This document shows, piece by piece, positions 40,701 through 49,600 of a stretch of 64,000 nucleotides of DNA. The stretch lies in assembly GCA_008921705.1 (NCBI GenBank), contig VFFE01007100.1:413769-477768 (forward strand), in the 5' to 3' direction. This stretch comes from Burhinus oedicnemus (taxonomy: Eukaryota; Chordata; Aves; Charadriiformes; Burhinidae). The position numbers were made by a program, and so were the translations under genes. Every line of letters starts with the position of its first letter. The stretch's first letter is position 1. The notes below the pieces were generated by a model. The model did no database searches. It saw only the letters and a program-made list of their open reading frames with translations, and was not told the DNA's origin.

Positions 40701-42899
40701 GTTTTATTTGAAGAATATGTTACTGTTGTTTCCCAAGAGGTAGGACTAGCAATTACTTCTGCTTAGGAAGCAGCTCTAAAACTTGGACTTCAGGTACTGA
40801 TTAAATATTTTAGTGATGAAAAGATACGCGGTGATACAGCCTTTCTGTACCTCTGCAACACTCCCTGTCAGATCTTCTACAGAAGCATCACAGTGGCAGC
40901 TCATTTTTCAAGGAACATTATCTCCTGGCATCTGAAACTGCAGAAATCAAAACACATCTTTTTCTGTAGCAAAAAAGAAGCATAGAAGAATATGTATCCT
41001 AAGCTATTTAGTTTTGATCTTCAGATATTTCCTGATCTTTGACCTAAAAATACTCCTTGCCATAGTATAGAAGTGAAGATAGTGTAGAAGTGAAGAGGGC
41101 TTTTCTCTCACGGTTGTCATTAGCTGTTACAATTATTAGAAAATATTGGGAAGTCTTGTGGATGGACATCTGTGGGACAATGGTGACATCTGCACTGTTA
41201 CAGGTGCCTCGGTGGAGTGATACTCCTGTGAGGATATGCCCGCAAAAGTCAGTTCAACAACCCTACACCTAGTGTCGCTTTTCTCTTAAGATAACCCTTG
41301 ATATGTTCTAAAGGTCACAAGAAAAGATCTTGCTGAAAATTAAAGGCTTGTTTTTGAGATCTCTTAAAAGGGAGGGGAGGAAGAAGCGAAGGCTGAAAAT
41401 GCCCTTAGAACTGCACTTTACCAGAAATTGAGGCAATCATTAGCTCCCTCAGCTCCAGGCCTAGCTGAGCTACAAATATACCAGCTTCCCTGCCAGAGAG
41501 TTACATCACGACCACAGAAGTTAAATAAAACCTTTTCCATGCTGTCATTTAAAAACAGCTTAATAGAGAAGATTTCGTATTAACAGGGTGGTTTCTTCCC
41601 CATAGCAGCGCCAAACATGGAAAAATTGACCTGTGCCCAGTTTAGTCTTGACTTGCCTATTCCAGACTCTTCTAAAGACATCGTTTTGCAGGCACTAAGC
41701 TGTGACCCTTCAAATGAGTTCATTTTGATTCCTTAAATAGACAGGTGTCCAGAGAGCACACAAATTGTCTCTTCTTGTCTGGTTTCTCAGAAGAACTTAT
41801 CATTGAACGAAGCCCGAACTGCACTCAGTCTACAGGGACAGCAAGATGTGTTTTCAGTAGAATTGGTTCAAAGAAAACAAACCACAAGAATACCAACTTG
41901 TTGTGGTGTTTCCCTAAAAAAAAATTTGCAAACCTTTGAACCAGCTTTAATTTTAAAGCCTGCCTAGAAAGTACTCTGATCTTGTGGCCCACGTAGTGTG
42001 ATCCCATATAAGAAAATCACTGAAATAAAGGGGCATGATTGAGAAGGATGTACAAAAATCACAGAAGTCTGCAGTGAGATGTCCTGCTTTTGTACATTTT
42101 TATCTGTATTGATTACTGCTACCTTGATCTTTTTATTGTGGTTAATTTGAGTTTGAGATATGTGCCTTTATGGGTCTCAGGTTCCGTGTCAAACCCATCT
42201 TCTGATTATTCCTCTGCTGGTCCTGTGTCTAACACACCCATCTACCTGCACACTCTGCATCTTACTGTCAGACACTTAAATAAAGGGGATTAAGAGCTGA
42301 GTCACAAAATGCAGCTTGGGAACGATGAAAAAAGGTAGTGCGGGGTGGGAGAAAATCAAGTCCTCTTTGTAGCGTACCTGTCTTTCCTGGAAATTCTGTG
42401 GTTTACAAGTAGCTTTTTGTCTTGCAGCAAGATCCACAGCCTCTCTGACTTCTCTTGCAAGGGGAGGACAGAAAGCGAAGTACCCAGGTGACCTGAGCTG
42501 CTTTATCTGTGCTAGCATCTCTCCTGCCTTCACTTAGCATGAAAACCTTTGGCTCTCTCTGAGGGTTACTGTGCAGTTTCCGATTAAAAGACTCCTGGCA
42601 ATAACTGATTTTTTTGTCAGAATTTAATGGCTGCCAACGCTAACAGTGAAGGGAATTTTGCCTTCTCAGATGATGCAGTCGCATACCCTTTTCATAAATA
42701 GGTGGTTAGCCAGATAGGGGAAGAGCAGTCCACCCACCAAAACTTGTTATTCCTCGGCTCCCTGCGTTTTTTATTCCATCGTTTCGAAGTGCAAATACCG
42801 AAGGAAGACTGATCTGTTCAGCCACCTGCGCATCGCGGTTTGAACACCACAGCCCCCCCTAAAAGCTGAATTAAATAAATAAAAAAATAAAAGAGATAA
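31781..42899. other. Divergent intergenic region between PFDN4 and CYP24A1
   Basis: About 11 kb with one MIR relic (40022) and homopolymer runs (T and C runs near 36010-36040). No recognised exon. Any distal regulatory elements shared by the two genes would lie here. Confidence 0.65.
40022..40155 (+). mobile_element. MIR-type ancient SINE relic
   Basis: The string CTTCTGTAAAATGGGAAT, then GCTGAGGCTTATTTCAT, TTTACAAAACTCTAAGA and CCTC, follows the amniote MIR order (CATCTGTAAAATGGGGATAA; GAGGCTTAATTAAT; TTGTAAAGCGCTTTGAGATCC). Matches are imperfect, as expected for a relic that predates the bird-mammal split. Confidence 0.7.
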
Positions 42900-43020
42900 A
42901 TTGCTTTGTGACACCGTTCCCGCGAACGCCAGGCGACTTCGCCAGGGAGCGGGTGCCGCTACCTGCCGCCCTGGCCGCCGCCTGCCTCCCGCTCGCCGCC
43001 GGGGCCCGGAGCCGCGGCAG

Positions 43021-43188
43021 CCCCCGGGGAGCCCCGCGGGTGGCGGGGCCGGGACCGGGGCCGCCGGCAGCCCCCGGGGAGCACCGCGGGTGGCGGGGCC
43101 GGGACCGGGGCCGCCAGCAGTCCCCGGGGAGCACCGCGGGTGGCGGGGCCGGGGCCGCCGGCAGCCCCCCGGGAAGCCCCGCGGGCGG
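43021..43188 (+). repeat. 50-bp GC-rich tandem repeat in the CYP24A1 promoter
   Basis: Units at 43021-43070 and 43071-43120 differ at two bases. A third (43121-43164) lacks six bases, and a partial fourth ends near 43188. Each full unit carries GGCGGGGC, a GC box for Sp1/KLF factors. The array ends about 30 bp before the VDRE-like cluster. Confidence 0.9.
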
Positions 43189-43219
43189 AGGCGCGGACGG
43201 TGCTGGCGCGGTGCCCTCC

Positions 43220-43255
43220 TGCCTCGTCTGAACCCTTTCGTGAACCGCTTGCCCC
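43220..43255 (-). promoter_or_regulatory. CYP24A1: Candidate vitamin D response element cluster
   Basis: On the minus strand four hexamers lie in direct array: GGGGCA, 3-nt spacer, GGTTCA, 6-nt spacer, GGTTCA, 3-nt spacer, GAGGCA. GGTTCA and GGGGCA are known VDR/RXR half-sites (osteopontin and osteocalcin), and a 3-nt spacer is the VDRE rule. The position, about -135 to -170 from the predicted TSS, and the antisense orientation resemble the proximal VDREs of mammalian CYP24A1. Binding is not shown. Confidence 0.6.
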
Positions 43256-43319
43256 GCAGCCTCCCCGGGCCGGGCCGGGCCGGGCCAGCCGGCCCCACCT
43301 CACCCCACCCCGGGCTCCC

Positions 43320-43324
43320 ATTGG
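43320..43324 (-). promoter_or_regulatory. CYP24A1: Inverted CCAAT box (ATTGG)
   Basis: ATTGG about 40 nt upstream of the TATA box, about -70 from the predicted TSS, is the classic place and orientation for NF-Y. Confidence 0.5.
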
Positions 43325-43358
43325 CCCCCGATGAAAGTCCAGCGAGCCTCCCGGCTGC

Positions 43359-43368
43359 TATATATATA
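43359..43368 (+). promoter_or_regulatory. CYP24A1: TATA box of CYP24A1
   Basis: Five TA dinucleotides stand out in otherwise GC-rich DNA, 43 nt before the first ATG and 100 nt before the second. The usual spacing puts the TSS near 43390. That leaves only about a dozen bases of 5' UTR for the first ATG and about 70 for the second. Confidence 0.7.
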
Positions 43369-43401
43369 CATATATGCGGATGGGCGTCTGTCACGGCGGC
43401 T

Positions 43402-43659
43402 ATGGGAGGCTGCAGCATCTTCCTCCGGCACCCCGCCCTCACCTGCGGCCGCGCCGCCATGAGCCCCGCCGGGCGCGCAGCCCCCGCGCAGCGGTTGCTC
43501 GCCTCCTCCCTCAGCGCCCTGCGGCCGGCGGCCACCCCCGCTCCGCGGGGCCGCGGGCACCCCCTGGCCGCCCTGCCCGGCCCCCCCAGCTGGCCGCTGA
43601 TGGGCAGCCTGCCCGACGTCCTCTGGAAGGGGGGGCTCAAGCGGCAGCATGAGACGCTG
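43402..43659 (+). CDS. CYP24A1: CYP24A1 exon 1 (coding part): targeting sequence and N-terminus
   Basis: Codes for 86 residues, from [17 protein letters not shown] through [21 protein letters not shown] to QHETL, followed by donor GTGAGG. The first 50 residues are rich in Arg, Ala, Ser and Pro without acidic residues, as in mitochondrial presequences. A second in-frame ATG at 43459 (codon 20) has an excellent Kozak context (GCCGCC before the ATG). Confidence 0.92.
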
Positions 43660-46600
43660 GTGAGGCGGGCGGAGGGATGGGGATGCTGCGGCGGGGGGGG
43701 GGAGGCAGGGGAGCGCCTGGCACTCACCGGGGGATGGGGGTCTCTTCTGCGCCCCCAGGCCGAGTACCACAGGAGGTTTGGCAAGATATTCCGCATGAAG
43801 CTGGGGGCTTTCGACTCGGTGCACATCGCAGCCCCCTGCCTCCTGGAAGCCCTGTACCGCCGGGAGAGCGCCTGTCCCCAGCGACTGGAGATCAAGCCCT
43901 GGAAAGCCTATCGGGACTATCGCGACGAGGGCTACGGGCTGCTTATCCTGTAAGTGTCACCCGCAAGCAGCCGGGGGGCCCTGGGGAGGTGCGGGGAGGG
44001 CCGGTCGCTCCCTGCGGGGGGAGTCGGTGCGGGATGGGGCGGTTTCCGAGGGGCCCGGGAGATGCTGGTGCTGATGCACGTGCTGCGGGTTTGGGTTGTT
44101 GGGGTTTTCTTCTTCTTCTTCTTTCTTTCTTCTTTAAGCCTTTCTCTTTTCAACCTGGCTGGGTTTAATTCAATCTAGGGAAGGACAGGACTGGCAGAGG
44201 GTAAGAAGTGCCTTTCAAAAGAAATTAATGAAACCCAGGGAAGTTGCGAAACTGGATACCACGATCAATGAGGTACTGCGCTTTGAGAAACTTTCTCTCT
44301 CCCCGCTCCCCTGGAAACCTGGGAAATACAAGCAGGTCGAGTGATCCGGTTTGCCTGGATAGCTGTTGACCTGCTCTACAGTGGTAAAACCACTGCTCTG
44401 AATGCTCTGAAATCATTCAGGGAATAATAAGTACAAACTGATTATCAGGGTCTGACCAAAAGCGAGACCACACAGAAACCTGTAGTTGAGACTATCTGTC
44501 TCCACAGAACGAGAAGGTGATTCCACAGTGATACAGGCTCCTGCAAACAGAGTTGTTGCTAACTTTTCTTGCATTCAGTGATTTTTCCCTTTACTGCTTC
44601 ATTCTGATGTTCCTCCTGTTAGGGAACACCTCCCTCCCTCTTTAACTTCTGTGTTCCTCGTTGAGTGTGAGGAGCATCTGTGATAAACAGCTTAATCCTC
44701 TTTATTGTGAAACTCCAGTATTATCCCAGCATCAGACTGAGGCATTTCATCCCTGTGGTGGAAAGCTCAGTCTGTTGAGGTACAAGCAGTGATAGCAGGA
44801 GAATCATGTAAAATCCAAATGTATGTTAACACAGGGGGAAATTGAATCTTGTTGAAAGAACGGGAAACATAAGTATTCCTCTCTTAGGTGAGATTATTAC
44901 TTACTTAAAAGACAGTTGAAATGTTAAATTACACCGGATTTTTATTAGTTGATGTCATTTTATTCCCTTCTTTTCTCTCTCTTCTCTCTACCGCTTAGGT
45001 CCTGGGGGACTTCATGCACAGAATAGATGGTGTTTGTAACCGCAATGGACAAATGGAAGATGTCTATTCAGAATTCAACAAATGGTCATTTGAAAGTAAG
45101 TTGGTTTTTGCCTGAGAATGGTATGCGTTTTGTACCTGCCATGGCATTTCAGTTAAAGTGCGATCAGTGATGTCAGTGTAGGCTGATTCTTTCCAAACTA
45201 TCAGCTACAATACCAGGGGAAGTGGGTTGCAGAAAAGCCAGGGGACTACCGGCAGTCCCCTGCAAAATTCAGCAGCAGCTATACAAACTCTTCTGTCTGG
45301 TTACTTATGTGGCTTGTAAAAAAATTCAAAAATAGTGACTTACAAATCCAAAACTTGGGGGAATCACAGTGTATTTAGTTAGAGTGGGATCAGATAGCAC
45401 ATGAACATTTTTGTCCATCTGATATTTGTTAATTATTAGCAGCACAAGATCATTAAATGATCCAATAACAATGAAAAGGTATTCATTGTAGACAAGGGTT
45501 GGAAAATCCCATTTAAAATGTTTACATTGGGATTGAGAAGCACTGGAGTAAGTTACCAAGACAGGAGCCTTCATCTTTAGAAACCTGTCAGAGTACAGTA
45601 AGGGACCATCTGCCAGGAATGACTTGGGGCAGAAGAAACTGCATCAGTGGTTCCCAACAAGGAGGGATGGTTGGGTGTAGAGCTTAATTGAACGAGCTCT
45701 GCCAGCCCTGTCTGCTCTTGGCTGGTTCATCTCAGCAAACTCTGTACCGAGTTCCTGAAGGGTTTTTTTTCCACTGTCAGTGGTGATGGCTGCTTTTGGA
45801 AAGGGAGAAATAGGAAGTGACAGCTTAAAAAAAAAAAAAAAAAAAAAAAAGCAAGTGGAAAGAGGTGGAAACTTGTGGAGTGTGGGATGTTGCCAGTGTT
45901 TGCAAGTGTTTTCTGGCTGTGGAAAGGGGCTAGGAGATGCTGGACTAGAGGGCGTCTTCAGGACCTGTTTTCCTGCGACTGAGTTCTCTTCAGTACCTTT
46001 GCTGAATAGCTTACTTGCCAAATACGCCAGCCCTGCTTGGCAGAACGATCTGCTGCTCATGTGAGGGGATCAGTGGTGAGTCTTATTCGTGAAGGAAGTG
46101 CTACTGTAAGGGCACCTTAGCTTGATATACTGCTACCTGGGTCTGAGGCGAACATGCAGGCGTTTTGAAAGGCTGTTCTCACAGATGCATATCATAGAAC
46201 AGAGACCATTTTTCAGAAGGATAATCCAAGCTATTCCTTGACAATAAATTGTGAACTCCATGCAGCCTTTTTGTATCATTTAATGATAATATTGCTTAAC
46301 AACAGGTATCTGCCTGGTGCTGTATGGAAAGAGGTTTGGACTCCTACAGCAGGATGTAGAAGAAGAAAGTTTGAACTTCATCAAGGCTGTAAAAACGGTA
46401 TGGAAGAGTCTTTCCCGGGGCTCTAGTGATTTTCTACTCCTACTACTAATGAGAGGGTACCAGTTTAAATGGGTCACCTGAAAAAAGAAACTCAAGCTTC
46501 TGTTCTACATGTGTATTGGCAGCCTTGCACATCCAAGGTGGCACTTAGATGTGCAGTGCTAGTACTGACCATCTGACTGTCCCATTATGAAATGCCTAAA

Positions 46601-49600
46601 TCTGTAGAGGGAAAGTCCTGTATGGACAGCAGGGTAATCCTGAAAATATAGTTGTCAGGTTGGTTGGTTAACTTTCCTCTCCCTCTGAGACACCTGTTGT
46701 GCAACTCTTCTGTTTCTTGGGTGGGACTCTTGGAGTTGTGTGGGATGATGCAAATACACTGGATTTGGAGGTTAGTCATTCCTGCAAGCACACCTGCTGT
46801 GTATTTTGCTGCAACTTGGACGCCGGTGATATGTATCTGCCTAATTTTAGCCATCTAAAAGATAGACATCTAGCCTAGCCTAGTTTTTTAGCTCTATCTG
46901 TTGTTAAGGGAGAGAGAGGCACTGCCAAAGGGTGGCTTGTCCCATTCTAAAACAGGTGCCTAAAATAGATAGGATGAATCACCCACTACAGAAGCCTCCT
47001 ACTGTCCACTGGCTGTCCCTAATTTTTAGCTGGATACGGTCTGTGTAGGTTGAGACCCATCCTTTCTGTCCAGGATGGAAAATCTGCCAGAATATTGACT
47101 TCCTGGAAATTACCTCCTACTTTACAGTCTAATTTTGTTCAGAGATTGCAAGTATACAGATTAAAGAAAGATTTCTCAAACTCTTTCTCCACCACAGATG
47201 ATGGCTACTTTTGGAATGATGATGGTGACCCCAGTGGAACTTCACAAGGGTCTGAACACAAAAGTCTGGCAAGCTCATACTAAAGCATGGGATGATATAT
47301 TTAAAACAGGTTATTGTTTTAAGCATGATTTCTCTCCTTTCCCTTCGTCTCTGTGTCCTACTTGGTGGAATTAACTTTCTTCATCCTTCCTACTGCCCTA
47401 CACTGCTGTTAATGACTGCCTTCAGCACGGATTGAGACACCTTTGCTGCAGCTAACTACAAACCTATTCCAAGCATGAGAGCACTGTTTGCTTATGACTA
47501 ACACTTATGTCTGGTTGTGGGTCAATACCCAATCCTCAGGGACGCCCCAGAAATTTGGGAGCCAGCAACATCATGAGTCCACTTTAATCTGTCAAAAAAG
47601 TAAACAGCCAGAAAGTGTGTGATCTCATTAAAGGCAAGGTATATGAGTGAGAAAAAGGACCTCCCTCAAAGGGACCTCAAAGGGAGTTGTTTTCTTGAGA
47701 AACAAGAATTTTACATGCAACAAAAGCCTGTTTGCTAAAAAAAAAAAGAAACAATAGGGTTTTTGAACAACCTGGAATACAGTCATAAGTCTTAGATACA
47801 GAAGCAGTTTAAATCATAAGGTACAGTTTGGCTTTTTGACAACATTTTCTGTCTATTTAAGATGAATTTGCCTTCAAGGTTACAAAAATTACTCTAACTC
47901 CAGATATGAAGTTAAGTTTACATTTTTCAATATTTTGCTAGACAGTGACAGTTATAGCTAAAGAGTAAGAAAGGTTTTGGCACTTGGATGATTGTAACGC
48001 TGAGTGATGTATTTCTCTTAGGTATTTGAGTTCTTGATAGTTCAGGACTTTAGGTCATACCAGCCACACGTGCACTTATTTTATTGCTTCTTAGTTTATG
48101 GGTTTTAGGAAAGGCACTTTAAACCAGTTTTGTTCAGAAAAACCAGTTTGACACCTTCACTTGAAGCTCCTTACTAGGAACTGGTCTGAACAATTGGGAT
48201 AGTCATGAGAAAGGGTGGGGAAAACCTACTTCTTTATATTTAAATATATATATATATAAAATGTAGCAATTTGGCATATATTTTTGCCTTTCCCTAGTAA
48301 ATCGAAGGCTTAAATTTCCCCTCCGGGAGTCTGAGCGCTAAGTCTCTTTGATTTTTTAACACCTTGATTCCCCTTTGAAAATACAACCTAATAAATTTTA
48401 CACACTCGTATTTCTGTTTGCTAAGTATTTCACTCAACGCATCACTGATTTCCTTTCCTTATTTACGAAAGCAGAGTTTCTAATAGTTTGCAGGAGCTCC
48501 TTCTGTTCAGAAGTGATTTTTGTGACTAAGTTTTTTTGTCTAAAAAGTGAATATACCATTAGTTATTCAGTATAATGCTCGCTGCTTGAAAAAAGAGCAC
48601 AGCTTGGTATCTTCTTTCAAAATCCTTCATGTGAGACATATTTTTATTTTTATAGTATTTTTATAGTATTTTTATAGTGTTTTTAGTGATTTTCCATTAA
48701 TTACCTCCCACTCCTCCCTCCTCAGCCAAGCAGTCAATTGACTGTCGACTGGAAAAACACTCTGCAAACCCTCAGGAGGATTTCCTGTGTGACATCTATT
48801 CTGGAGGACAACTTTCCAAGAAGGAGCTGTACGCTGCCATCGCAGAGCTCCAGATTGCCGGAGTTGAAACGGTAAACCTGACTTTCCAAGAGCCTGTTAA
48901 AATTAGCATCCTTCCAACTCCCTGCTTTCTTCCATAACCTAACCATCACAACATCTGGGAGTGAGCTAATCCTGTAGTTGCTTCGGTGGCCTAAGTGCAA
49001 GTGAATTTTTACCTGAAATCAATAGATTCTTTCTTCTGTTTGTTACTCCTAGAAAACAACTGGGACAGCTCATAATCCCGTAGGTTTACAAAATACCATA
49101 AGGCAGTGACCAGCCGTAAATGATGCTTTGAACTTTTGGCAACTTCTTGTTTCTGTCACTGCAAATGGAGGTCTTACGTTTCTTTTTGGTTTATTTCAGA
49201 CGGCCAATAGTTTACTGTGGGCTTTGTACAACATTTCACGCAATCCACATGTTCAGCAGAAGCTTTTCCAGGAAATACAAAGTGTTTTGGCTGCTAATGA
49301 GAGTCCAAGTGCTGAGAACTTGAAGAATATGCCTTACCTAAAAGCATGCCTGAAAGAATCCATGAGGTAAAATTCTCAAATAATTTGCAAAAAGCAAAAT
49401 GATCACAAAGTTTTTTACCAGCTAGTGTGTACTAGGGAGAAAGAATTTTCTCGTATATATAATTTTGTTCACCTTGTTGTTTAAGGTAAACTATGGTAGA
49501 TACAGGAAGAAAAAAATGCTGGAAATCTAACCTGTCTTGTTCCTTTCACTGTAGATTGACACCATCGGTGCCATTTACCACCCGCACCATCGACACAGAA

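Larger units (their letters stand above)
42900..44060. promoter_or_regulatory. CYP24A1: CpG island over CYP24A1 promoter, exons 1 and 2
   Basis: Very GC- and CpG-rich DNA begins sharply at about 42900, after an AT-rich stretch, and ends soon after exon 2. It holds a GC-box tandem repeat, VDRE-like half-sites, an inverted CCAAT box, a TATA box and the first two exons. Long antisense open frames here, up to 374 codons, are GC artefacts. Confidence 0.8.

Noticed and set aside
42771..43895. 374-codon antisense open frame over the CYP24A1 promoter and first exons
   Set aside because: It lies in very GC-rich DNA opposite real exons, has low-complexity Arg/Pro/Gly content and no recognised domain. 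It is a shadow of stop-poor sequence.
42901..43953. 350-codon plus-strand frame starting upstream of the CYP24A1 promoter
   Set aside because: The first 167 codons are promoter DNA including the tandem repeat and TATA box, and it reads through intron 1. Only the parts from 43402 and in exon 2 are coding.
45644..46064. 138- and 94-codon frames in CYP24A1 intron 4
   Set aside because: Both read through the poly(A) tract as Phe or Lys runs and have no similarity to a known protein; intronic noise.
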